Below the pieces are notes generated by a model. The model did not search any database. It was not told the DNA's origin and saw only the letters and a list, made by a program, of their open reading frames with translations. Below are positions 1 through 12,300 of a stretch of DNA of 64,000 bases, piece by piece (the stretch's first letter is position 1; each line of letters opens with the position of its first letter). A program made the translations under genes and the position numbers. The stretch is from Phycomyces blakesleeanus NRRL 1555(-) (Eukaryota > Mucoromycota > Mucoromycetes > Mucorales > Phycomycetaceae): NCBI RefSeq assembly GCF_001638985.1, contig NW_017265144.1, forward strand, positions 1,116,001 to 1,180,000. Reading direction: 5' to 3'.

Positions 1-907
1 AAAGAAAAAAAGAAGAGAGAATTTACGTTAATATATATATGATTATTAAATATAATTATTTATTTACCAAAGCCATCGACGAAACCACTCATGCGGTAAG
101 CACCACCAAAGGGCATGTTCTCAACAGTGAGACCAGCAAAGTTAAAGGTGTCAAGGTAAACGTGAGTATCGACACAGGCATCTCCGTATTCGACTGAGAA
201 TTTCTTGCCAAGAGAAGTAACGGTATCGGAGCGTCTAGAGTAATAGGTACAGCGATCAAGGCAGTTTTCAGTCTTGCACTAATGTAAGGTAATAATAAAG
301 ATATATTATTGATAATTATTGCAAAATAAATAATAGGTAACATTAGTAAAACGAAAAGAGTAATCAAAATGAACACCAAAATAAATCTAAAATAATGACA
401 AAAAATCTTACCCGAGATCCACGAACCCAGGAATAACCGGTTGCTATGGTTAAGAGAAAATAAATTAATATATATATATATATATGTATATCTCTATGGA
501 GATAAATAAATGTATGATCAACTTACTGGTATCAAAGGCCATGGTGAACTCCTGGGGAGGAGTACCAATCTGAACAGTACCAGACAACTAATAGAAAAAA
601 TTATATATATTTGTTAATAATGAAATCTATTATTATTAGTATATAAATATATTATATACACATTTTGTTTTTGTTTTTTAAATGTTCTACAGAAAGTTTA
701 AAGGTTGAATCTTATTTTATTCTATCTAATTTAATTTAATAAAGAAATGTAGATAAATATGGGACTTACAACACCATTGGAAAGTTCCTTTCCGCCAGCC
801 TTTACAAAGTCGTTGCTACGCTTGTAAAGAGGAATCTTCATGGGTTCGGCCGAAGCAGAGAGAGCGAGCTGGGCAAGAGCTGCGAGACAAAGGATTGCAG
901 AGCGCAT
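1..907 (-). CDS. Secreted aspartic protease-like protein, 5' part (runs off left edge)
   Basis: Pepsin-type (A1) aspartyl protease fold, normally a secreted endopeptidase. Four exons are readable on the minus strand: 770-907, 527-587, 412-443 and 68-278; the gene continues left of base 1. Phases agree. The protein opens with a signal peptide (MRSAILCLAALAQLALSASA), then a short propeptide-like stretch ending in IPLYKR. Mature-like sequence follows: VQIGTPPQEF, the active-site region FDTTTGYSWVRG, a Cys-bounded loop CKTENC, then GKKFSVEYGD and LTVENMPFGGAYRMSGF. The layout matches zygomycete secreted aspartic proteases. The odd point is DTT where the family has DTG or DSG, so peptidase activity is uncertain. 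The second catalytic Asp lies outside the window. Family call firm, activity not. Confidence 0.82.
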
Positions 908-3900
908 GTTTATTTGTTTTCTTTCTTTGCTTGGTTGGTTGTTTTTATATATGTTTGTATATATATAAGAGAAAGGGAGCGAGAGGGATTGAATATAATT
1001 GAAGGCTTGTTGTTGTTATATTCTTTTTTGTATGAACGTCAAAAAGAATTTGGTGTTCAGGGATTTATTGTTTTCTGCTGACTGCCCTTTTCTTCTGTTA
1101 TAGAACAATTTGTTATATGTAATATATAATTGAGTTCTACAAGTGAGGGAGAGAGAGAAAGAGAAAGGGAGAGTTGAAGGAAAGAGAGAAGAAGTAAAGA
1201 GAGCGAAAGAAAGAGCGAAAGAAGGAAGATGGGCGAGGGAGGGGGTGGAAAAAAGGATGAAGAGGTAAAGGGAAAAGCAAAAAGAGGGAAAATTGAATGG
1301 AGTTTTAAAAAGAACAAGGGAAAACTTCCAAGACAGCGTGCGATTGGGTTGCCGTGGAAATGAATATGAGGACAAAATTTATTAACTTTTTTGTGATTCT
1401 ATTTTTGTATTTTATTTTATATATGTGTTTTCTATTATCAAAAAAAAAGAAAAAAAAGAAAGTCAAATCTTGTCCTTGCTGATCTTGTCCTTTCTTTGTC
1501 AATAGAAGTTCCCTTCTTTTACTTTATATATATTATATATTTATATATCTTCTTTTGTCTACCCGCTCCGAATATCCACAATTCTAACTCTTCAAGACTC
1601 GGGTCTCCGCAGAAATCGAACAAGATGTTCGTTTTTATTCTTTTCAACCTTTTCTTTTTGAAACAATCACATTCTTTTCTATACAAAATATCCCGGCACG
1701 CATTTATATATAGGTTTGTATAAAAAGTATAAAGAAGCCAACTTTTGTGGATTTTACACGTCCGCCCTGTAATGAAGATATATTTGTGTTTGTAGTTTAC
1801 TAATCGTGGTGTTGACCCATTTCCCCGGGTTGTTATCTTCCACTCATTCCACTGTGTCCCAGAATACATTTTTTTATATGTATGTATATGAAGAAGAGAT
1901 CAGATACAAATTACTGCTTCTATTTTAATATACACAGACATCATTGCATTATTGTACTTGCTTTCAACAAATCAATATACAAATTATACCTACATTCTCG
2001 CGTCTATGACCACAATCACAAGATAATGACTATATAATACCTCACAATTCATAATTTATTATTCATAATCCACAATTCATAAGTCCATAATACACTACTA
2101 CTTTATAAATAATGATAAATAATGAATAAATAAAAATAATAATAATAATAATAATAATAGCGCAGTCTTAAAAGAGATCAAATCTAGTATTACACGTGCT
2201 GGATTCCCTGGTTGTCTCTAGAGTTGTTGAACAACCACAAAAAAAAGGTGTATAAAGTTTTTTTTTGGTGATGTATTTCTGAGTTGGTCAATGGTTGAAC
2301 AAGAAGGTTGGTATCATATTCATTCTAAAGCCAAAAATAGTATGTATTTCCTATTCTCTGTCTTGAATTTCAACAACAAAAAAACCCTCTTTTTTTTTAC
2401 TAGACAGACCAAAGCACAAAATCTGGAATGACTTGACTTGTAAACAGTCAATTCCATTTTTCTTTCTTACATACATATATTTGAAAATATATATAATTTT
2501 GGTCTTTACTTTACTTTTGGTATATTGAACATGAAAACCTTCTTTTCGGCTATATATATATTTCAATTAAAATAAAGTAGGAGCTGTAAGCTAGTGATAT
2601 ATTTCTTTTTAGTAGCCTGGACCCTTGATGACTTTATATATTGCCATGGAGACTAAGAAAAAAATTGAAGAATTTGGTATTCCCGGCTACTAAAGATTCT
2701 TTTATATATATTCATTTTTCATCAATTAGGAATATCAATTTCAATTAAGAATAGTCTATCAATCTATATGTATTCTTTATTGGTCATTTGAATCACCATG
2801 GTTTCCATGCTGTTCATTAAACGCAATAAAATATATATATAAAATATAGTACATTACCCTATCAATAAAAAAAATGCAGCACAATCCCCATCTTATTCTA
2901 CTCTTTGTTTTGTATTTCTATTCATTTTCTACCTGTCTTTGTTATTATATAAGACAAATATACAAATGTAATTTATTTAACGATCGTGTGGTACTCAAAT
3001 ATCTCTTGCACAACTACTTCTTTAGGTAATCTACCAGGTCTTTGTGTATCCCACTTCAACTATCAAAATATTGTTTGAACAGAAAACACCAAAAAAAGAG
3101 AAGAAATGGCAGGCAGAAATATAGTGGCCTGTGCTGTAATAATGGATATTGGAACCAATCGTCTCAAAAGAATAATATTTATATATAATTATTGGTATAT
3201 AATTCTGTCATGAAAAAGAAAAAGTAAAGTAAAGCCACACACACACAAAAAAAAGTTATTTTGGACTGACCTTGGACAAGAAATTTACTATTTTTTGTTA
3301 ATCCATTCATTTATTCATTTAAGTAAATAAATAAATTTATATATTACTATTAATTTGAAACAGACCTCCTATAACCACCCCTCCTTTTGTATTTGATATA
3401 TTAAATATAAAATATATAAAAGTAAAGTAAAGTAAAGTAAAGGAATATGGTATTATTATTATTTGCCACAAAAAACAACAAACACTAAATTAAAAATAAT
3501 TCAACTACAGTTTGTTATATTCACCACCACCACCACCGCCACTTTCTTCTTCTTGCTCTTTAATATATATATATATATTACTCTTGGTTTGTCTTTAACT
3601 ATAAATGATATACATATCTAGATTATAAGGTGATTCTCTATTAGACTTATATTTACAGCTTGTTTGTCATTAATGGTAATTAATAGTAATACATACACAT
3701 ATATATGTTTATATTGATAATTATGATAGAATGCACTACAAAATGACATTAATCTCTAGTACATTGAATAATTTAATATTTGATTAGATAGATAGATAAA
3801 TAAATGTTCTGGCCTTGTATAGGCAACAACCAAACCAAACCCAACCCAGTTTAATTTATTTTATTTTGTATTTAAATATTTCATTTATAAATTCAAATTT

Positions 3901-6441
3901 TGTGTACCAGACCCTTACCAACAAAGTACTCTTTTCTACATTAGAATAAAAGAAAGAAATATAAAATAAAGTAAAATAAAATAATTTTTATATCTATCTA
4001 TCTTTTTTATGTATATATTACTGTGGCGTATCATATAATATCTACCTATTTCTGACTTGTATATACGTATATATGTATATTTTAAAAAACCACAAACCAA
4101 GGGTTGGATATGGTCCCAAAAATCGGCACTAGAACTTCAAATCTTAAATAAATATACTTTAATATTTTATATTTATTACACATAAGAATAGGTAAATCCA
4201 GATACTTTATATATAAAGAAATTTGACTTGACGAATAACAGCAAACACACAAACACACAAACAAACAAATACATGGCATCGTCGATATTATACAAAAAGA
4301 TATAACTATAATAAAATCAACACAATTCTACAGGGGTTCTTTCTTCATAGCTAAATAAAGATTCTAGAATACTCAATACCAAAGACTATCAAGTCAATTA
4401 CAGATATTTTTTCTCTCTCTCTAAAAAGTACAGCGTGGAAAATCATAACTAAAATATTTGCGCATTTTTTATGAGGTTTATAAAGTGTATATGATATACA
4501 CCACAATAGTGAGAAAATTAAAGAACCAAAGAAAAGAGCTACTTTGTCACGAAGCATCAGTACAAAAATACGCGCACATATATATCAAACCTAATAAATA
4601 TAAATATAAGATTTTAGCTTTTTGGTTTTAAAGGAATTGCGGTCGAGGCACTTTTTTCTTTCTTTTTTTCTTCCTTTCATAATTTTATTTTTATAGGATC
4701 TTCAAAATGGCGGATTTGAATTTTTTTTTTTAAAAAAATTATGGCGCCATCTGTGAAACGACCAACAAAACCTAATATTGCAAACCTCCATCTCCCTCAT
4801 CCCAGTCAATGCCATTCAATTCATTTTCCACCCCCTTACCTTTCCCCTCACCTATTTACTTTACGTTAGTTTACTCTAATGCTTATCATTCTATATATAT
4901 ATATATATACATATATATCTATTGACTTAGCTACTCACATACATACATACATATATACATGCACATACATGTAGAAGATCAATAAAGATATCCAATAATG
5001 AAAACAAAGATAGAGAGAAAAGGAGGATGTTTCCCAGGAAACCACAGATTATTGTTCAAAAGCGATAATATTAATAGAGAACTTCTTTATATTCTACTAA
5101 TTTCAACACATATTTGGTGTGGAATTTCTAGATTTTATAGAAAGAAAGAAGAGGAAGAAGATCATTATGATTATCATATTAATAGCAATGCCAATAAGAA
5201 TAATAAAAGAAGAAAGGGAGAGAAGGAGGGAGAGAAAACATGGAAAGTACGAATAGAAATGTTCTATGTTGCTCTATATCTTTCTTGATTACAAGCAAAG
5301 CAATTTGTGCCACGATCTAAAGAACAGGATTGCTAGCTCTTCCTTCCTTTCTCTCTTTTGAAATCATACTGCACATATGATAACTTAGTATAGATAAATT
5401 GTTTTGTCTCTTCTTTTTTTTTTGAGAATCACAATAGTACTGATAATACTTATAATAATGTTATAACATTCAAGATAGTTCAGCTTGTCCAAAGAAGTAT
5501 TTAATTGTGTAGGATATTTAGCAGCTAGTATATGTATATTTAAATACACGATGTATTGTACCAGCCTAAGCCCAAGTCCAAAGTCAAAGTCAAAGTCAAA
5601 GTCAAAGCCATGTCATAAATAGTAGAAGGTCCAGACAATTATGAGAAATACTTATCTATCTATTTATTACGTAGCAGCCAGTGGTGTATCTGGAAGGTGT
5701 ACATGTGCCCCACACAAATGGTCTCAAAGTAAATGAAGATATTTAGTACAATACTGTTTTTTATTTTTATTTTTTTACTTTTTTTGCACAAATCGCAGTC
5801 AAAGATGATGATGATGATGATGATTATGATAATGTACATCATAGCCTATATATATATTTATATTTGGCCGATTCTTTTCTTTGGCCCGTTTCCATGGTAA
5901 TTAGTTATTATTACTCTTTTAAAAAAATCAAAGAAAAGGTCAACATTACCTTCTTATTTTCCATAGCTATAATTACCATTATTCAAATAAACAGAGGAAG
6001 AATAATAAAAAGTGCCAATGATAAATATAATGTATAGCAAGAATCGGTATATCGTATTTCCGTAGCCCAATTGCGTGGATATTAGCTTGAATGTCCAGGA
6101 AAATTCTTAAATAGGTTACTGGTGTCATAATTGTATTTTTATAAAGGTACAATCGGGCTCTTAGAATAGAATAGACTATTCGGGCTAAAGTATGCCCATA
6201 TTACCAATAAAGTAAAACACATACAAGCAGCTGTGGATAAACGGCTTCCATACCAGCATCATCCTTTCCCTCAAAATAATAATAATAATAATAATCTATA
6301 TATTTGGCTGTAAATGTTCTGTTTAATACAAGTTAATTCAAGAAGGATAATTCATATATATTTATATTTATATAAGAGAGGTTAAGAGGTATTTTATTAT
6401 TATTATTACTATTATTACTATTTATATATATATATCATTAT
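908..6441. other. Gene-poor AT-rich intergenic region
   Basis: No spliced or unspliced gene could be supported on either strand across 5.5 kb. It holds an about 150-bp purine-rich tract on the plus strand (about 1140-1290, pyrimidine-rich on the strand of the protease gene), an AAT run near 2134-2159, (TAAAG)n at 3420-3441, several (TA)n tracts, a T-run/A-run palindrome near 4728, an (AAAGTC)n run at 5579-5608 and ATG/ATT trinucleotide runs near 5807 and 6270. The ORF at 4998-5288 has low-complexity Lys/Glu composition and no family resemblance, so it is not called. Confidence 0.6.
5577..5610. repeat. Hexanucleotide tandem repeat AAAGTC
   Basis: About five head-to-tail copies of AAAGTC in intergenic DNA. 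The same unit, read as GACTTT with GACTCT variants, recurs as an array at 37378-37423. Both look like ordinary microsatellites. Confidence 0.7.
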
Positions 6442-8928
6442 TTAACAGACAAACATAAGGTTGACATCAATAGGATGAGAAGAGCTCATCTGAGGACGTT
6501 GCTCATATTTGTTTCGCAAGATGTCGCGAACGCTGTTCAACAGCATGTGGTATGATTGGTTGGGGTTTTCTCGAAGAGTAGCTAGAATAAGACATAATGC
6601 ATAAAGCTGATTTAGAAAGAAGTTTACAACAACAACAACAACAACAAACAAAACTTACAAGTAAATGCATAACTCATGGCACCGGTAGCCTTTCCTGCCT
6701 CTTGACTATCTGCAGAAGTTTGATCGTCTTTACATCTAGAAAAAATATTCAATAAAATCAATAAATCAACTGACCGTTCTTTTTCTTTGTTCCTTCCTTT
6801 CTTCTTACCCTGAAAACATGATAACATCTGCAGGAGAACTGTTCTGCTGTCTGTTTTGCTCTCCAACATCACGAGCATTGAACAGTCTCATGGCTGTGTC
6901 CTTCATCGAAGAAAATGCTCCCATCTTGTCACCCTGAAGATATGCCACACCAGCAGTAAGCAGACCCTTGCCAGCATCCTTGAAAAGATTCATCTCTTTG
7001 ATGACACCGTGTGTAGAGTAAATGTATGGAAGGTCAAGTGCAGTGGCCGAGTGGCAGCTGTCAAAGATTGCGGTCAATCGACATCCAGCACACAATGGTC
7101 TCACCATAATATCGTGCATATCCTTTTTTTTATCATTTAAAAAGAAGAAGTAAAAGGTTAATATCCTTTGACCACTTGAAAGCAAGAGTAAAAAAACACT
7201 CTCCAATATACTACTTTTCTTATCTTATCTTATTTTTTTTACGCTCTTTTCTCTACTATTATACTCTATTATACTCTATTATACTCTGCTTGTCTTTCTT
7301 ACAGCCTAACCCATTTTATATCTTATATATTTACATCGTCAATAATCTGACCGGATTCGCCATCAAATTCTTGAAAGTCGACTGGATAAATTGTCTCATC
7401 ATAGCCATCATCTTCATCACCACTGATATCCTTGACCTATTGAAACCACACACATACATACATATTTACGGATTAATTAATCATATATATATTTAATCTT
7501 TAAACCAAAATATTCAATCAACTTACACTACCACCATGACCACTGTAGTGAAAGAAAAATCTATATATTTTTTGTTTGGATTTTACAACGTTAGTATATA
7601 ATTATCACCATTTTATAATATAGACGAAGAAAAATGAAAATCAAGGGGGATGGTGTGTTTTTTTTGTAAACTTACGAGTCATTAGGGTTGGCATCATGAA
7701 CAAGCCATTCCATAGCTGCCAAAATGTTGGCCCTGGTTGGAATAAGCTGTGGTTCTTCTTGATCATCAGTCAAGATTACCATGTCCTCTTCTTGAAATCC
7801 GTATAGGGTTGTCAAGAAGTTCTTAACATTATGAACATCATTGATACATCCTAAATGTTTTTAATTTATTTATTATCTATAGTTAATTTCTTTTTTGCTC
7901 AACTTGTATTGCATTATCACTATGTTCTTCTCTTTTTTTTTTTTACCTTTTAACTCGTTGGGTGTGCCAGTGTAATTGATACCAATCAAAAGGGCTCTCT
8001 TCTTTCCTTGACCTAGTTGATTATCAAAACAATACGGTTTAATAAATGGAATTATATGATTATAATTATGAATGCATGTGCATATACGCGCATTGTACAC
8101 ATAACAACCATATTGTAATACTTGCAATTTGAGAGCTCAAATGATGGAGGGGGCTGGTTTTTCAAATCATGGCGAACATGCAAAAACACTTCATCGCCTG
8201 ACGACTGGTGCTCTTCATGATATCGTGCTACATGAGAATTTCAAAAAGCAAAATAATAATCTAAAATCAGCAACAAAACGAGGCATTTTTTTCTCTTTTT
8301 TCTCTTTCTTATTTTGGGGGGTCTCGGTTAAAAGGCGAAAAAATAAGCCATCATGATTATTATATATTTTATACTTCTACTAGACCAAATAAGAATCTGC
8401 TTCTCAGCTACAGACCACAGAGTAAAAAGAGAAAAAGATAACGATGGTAATGGTAGTTGCTTTTCTTTTTGTTTACCTAATGAATCTTCAGAACTCTTCA
8501 GAGTAGGACGGGTGTAAGTGGACTCGGGATCTTCCTCCTCTTCCTCTTCCGTATCGGTCGGGACAGAGTAACCGTTGTGTAACCTGCCATGGCCACCGAC
8601 CGGAATCCCGTATGAGTATGAGCCTTCAGAAGTAGTGTAGTTTGAAGAAGTAGTAGTAGTGTATGTCTAGATGGGTTTTTGTAAATTTTTGAATGGTGAG
8701 ATTCTTTGCTGCTATTGTTGATATTGGTGTTGTTACTGTGAAAAAGAGAAAAGGTACGCGATATTTTCCCCTTTTTTTCTTTTTCTTTTTCTTTTTTACC
8801 TTTGTATAGTGATAGGTTGTGGTTCCATCTTCAGACTCTTCGCGCGTTTCTTCAGTATAATCACCGTAACCCTCACTAGGAGGGAAGTTACTAGTTCTGC
8901 TGTAACTGTGATAGTAGTTTTCTGTCAT
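6442..8928 (-). CDS. MCA1: Type I metacaspase
   Basis: Caspase-fold cysteine protease (C14B) that cleaves after Arg or Lys; fungal members act in the cytosol in protein quality control and stress-linked death. Ten exons, minus: 8800-8928, 8477-8666, 8126-8227, 7947-8012, 7676-7850, 7527-7560, 7335-7436, 6809-7122, 6659-6735, 6442-6581, giving 442 residues. Residues 1 to about 140 form a Tyr/Ser/Glu-rich prodomain. The p20 core starts at [16 protein letters not shown]; the catalytic His is in HYSGHGG and the catalytic Cys in FDSCHS. The p10 part ends in VNLMFVC. The junction after exon 3 keeps frame and restores SNCQGKK only if the intron uses a GC donor (GCAAGT). The prodomain lacks the long Pro/Gln run common in other fungi. 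The next gene upstream is on the same strand, about 390 bp away. Confidence 0.93.
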
Positions 8929-9319
8929 TTATGCTATTGTTTGCTTGTTTGTTTGGTTTGGTATAGTTGGCTTATTGTTCTTCTATTTTACTGTGTAAGA
9001 AGAAAAGTAATGAAAAATATAAAAAAGAGGGAAAAGCGCAGGAGTTGACGAGGTTTGGATTTCTTTTATTCTTTTATTTTATTTTTTATTTTATTATATT
9101 TTTAATAGATTCTTTGCCCCGATCGCTTTTTTAAGCTTTACCATGTACAAGTCACGTGCGGGAGAAAGAAAAGAATGAACCTATTTGTTGCTAAGTTGTA
9201 TTAAAATGAAATACATACGTACATATATATATAAAGATGTATAAATATGTATAAAGGAAAGATGTTTATTACAATTATTACAATTATTACAATTATTACA
9301 ATTATTACAATTATTAAGG
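8929..9319. other. Intergenic: metacaspase promoter and 3' flank of the Zn2Cys6 gene
   Basis: About 390 bp between two minus-strand genes. It contains T-rich and TTTTA-rich tracts at 9060-9105 and, next to the stop codon of the upstream gene, the 9-bp repeat array listed separately. No further gene seen. Confidence 0.6.
9266..9317. repeat. 9-bp tandem repeat (ATTACAATT unit)
   Basis: Five to six near-perfect copies of a 9-bp AT-rich unit. They start two bases past the stop codon of the Zn2Cys6 gene, so they lie in its 3' untranslated region. A spurious Asn-Asn-Cys reading frame results. Likely length-polymorphic. Confidence 0.85.
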
Positions 9320-12300
9320 TTATTGCATAAATAAGCTGTTGCCATTTGGTTCACCAAAAGACTGTATATTGTCAAAGAAGATGTTCTCCCAACCTAATCC
9401 AAGATAATTTATATTATGGTTTGTGGGTGAGAAAACTTCCAAACATATATATATATACATGTAATATAAAATAAAGTAAAAAAAGAAAAAAAAAAGCCTA
9501 ATTCTTTTTCCACTTACATTGGGAACCGTTATTAGTTTCATCCACAAACGGAGCACCAGTAGATGAGAAGAGTTGTTGCCACGTAGCCTGGGTTACCGAA
9601 CAAGGACCTCCAAATAACCAGGAATCCTGCTCTTCCGAACCACATAAACCAGTACCAGTGCCAATGCCAGTACCATTGCCAGTTCCAGTTCCAGTTCCAG
9701 TACCAGCACTAGTACCAGCACTGGTACCAATGATACCATTACCATTGCTATCACCGGCTGTAACGTTACTATTGCTATTACTACTACTACTACTATTCTT
9801 ATTATTATTTTCTTGTTGTTGTTGGTTTTGGTTTTGGTTCTGGGTTTGATACATGTTGTTTGCTAGTGTCTGTTGTGGCTGGTAAAATGGATGTTGCTGA
9901 GGCTCCTCTTGTACATCAGAGATAATGTGTTGTACACTCATCATTTTCGGAGATCTGTAATCCTTAAACGATAATGTTTGCGAAGCATATTCATTCCCGC
10001 CATGTTCCTGTCGTGTTTGGGCTTGGGCTTGGGCTTGAGCCTGGGCTTGAAGTTGAGCTTGAGCTTGGGCATGAGCTTGAGCTTGAGCTTGGGCATGAGC
10101 TTGTGCTTGTGCTTGGGCATGAGCTTGTGCTTGGGCATGAGCTTGTTCTTGAGCTTGAGCTTGTTCTTGAGTTTGAGTCTGGGGTTGAGTTTGGGGTTGA
10201 GCTTGAGCTTGAGGTTTGGTTTTGTCAAAACCGTGTGGTGGAGCCCTTGGAGTGTATCTAACGCCATTTGCATCTACTCCCACAATACTCATTAATTTTG
10301 TCAAGAGGCTGATTATTGGAGGGCCATATGGAATGTCTCTTGTCAAGGGTCCCACACACTCTTCCATACTGATACGAATGTACTCGCATGCCAATGATTC
10401 CACTTTTGGATCATTGCTCATACAATTGTAAATATGTATCAATACAGCCTGATATATGGAATAAGCTTGTAATATACACAGAAACAAACAAACACAAGCA
10501 AACAAATAAATACATGAATACAAAGATGTTCAAAGTCAAAAGAAGAGAAAAAATTAAAAGCCCCACTCACCAGCAAAGTTCCATCCAAATCTAGTAATTG
10601 CTATGCTCGGTAGCACTCGTGCAATGTCAATTGTTATTTTGGCCATCTTGGTGCAACGTTGCATAGCTTCTGCGTATACCTGCGCCTTTGCACCGTCACT
10701 GTTTTCCAACGCGATAAAAGGGCGATGGAGTAGGATGACAACAGCGCAATAGCATGCCGTAATACATCCACCATCATAGAGGTTTTTTGGACCAGAGTAA
10801 TGATAGTTACCGGCACCATTTCCACCATTGATATTGTTACTGTATTTTTGTTTTTTGATTCCTTCGAGGTCCTCACAGGTGATACGATACTGTTCGGGTA
10901 ATTGGTCGAACCATTCGTTCAACATCCGTTGTAAACTGTAGGCCGTTTGTTCCATTGACGCTGTCTTGTATCCCACAGATTTAGCCTTTGGAGAGTATAT
11001 CCGGCGCAGCACTTCGCCCAGAATACCCGAAAGTTTGACAAAATTCACAAACAAAACGTAATCCATCTTGTTTTTACGTTCGTCGGTACTTCCATAAAGT
11101 CTTGGCAAATCAATATCGCAATCTGAATCGGCAATTGCCAGAGGTCTTCCCATCACTGCACAGCACCAACGGTCGGTCACATAAACACTATACCACAGCC
11201 GCTTTCTCTGTTCGTGCACCTCTTCCGATATCTTTGTCGAAGAAAATGTACGATGTAAACCCAGGTCCTGAGCCTACCATAAACAACAACGAAACCAGAA
11301 AAATGAATTATGATGAGATTCTTTATGTACATAATTTGTATATATATAAATTAATATTCTTACCATTCTGACAGCCATACCAGCCATTATCCAACAACGG
11401 TGTGTGTTACCAGAGTAGGTCGGATGAGCGCAGAGTAAGATCAGGGCCTGTATATTAGCTATTCGAGGAACCAGATACTCTTTTCGAACCAATTTTGCGG
11501 ACTTCTCAAGCAAGGTACTGAAGATCACGTCCCTCTCCATTCCTGCATTTTTAAACAAAGGATCGTCTGATTGAATCAAGAAACAAGCATAAAGGCAGAT
11601 TGAGTATGTCAAGAGTGGGGCTGGAGGCGGCGATGACCGTCCATCTAACGAATTCATGTAATCATCTTTATCCAGAATTGGTAGAGTAGGATGAGGTATT
11701 TCAAAATAACTAAAGAAAATTGTATATAAGTATATTTATATGTTTGTGTATTTGTTTTATAGACGAGAAATATATATATATAAATAAATTAATTAAGCTT
11801 ACACTTGAGCCAGTGCTCGTAACACAGAACGAGGGACAAGATCGTCAATTGTGTCTTGCTTATCCACCTCTCTTTGACAGGCATGCTCAGCTTCAGTAGC
11901 GTCTCTGATAAATACCATATCTTCGTCAAATTTATTGAGCTTGCGTAGTCTGTAGGTTCCATTGTAGGTTGGCAAGAGAGGTACTTCTTGATTATATATG
12001 TACGGGTGTGTTTGTGTTTGTGTTTGTGCTTGTGCTTGTGCTTGTGAATGTGAATGCGAATATGCAGTGTGTGTGTTGGATTTTGAGTTGCTTCTTGTCG
12101 GCCCATACGGTCCATTTCGTCCCGATTGTTCCTCAAATGGTAGCGGGGTTTCTTTTCCTCTTTCTCCTGCTGCTGATACTAATGTTGATGCTGATGTTGA
12201 TGCTGAGACTAATGATGGTGTTGATGTTAATGTTGATGCTGATGCTGATGGTGGCTTTAATACTGATGGTAATTTTTTTGTTGCTGTTGTTGCTGTTTCA

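Noticed and set aside
4998..5288. 96-codon plus-strand ORF
   Set aside because: Low-complexity Lys/Glu composition, no domain, no homology recognised, no splice context.
9266..9317. CRISPR-like regular repeat
   Set aside because: Unit is 9 bp without spacers and lies in the 3' flank of a eukaryotic gene; it is a minisatellite.
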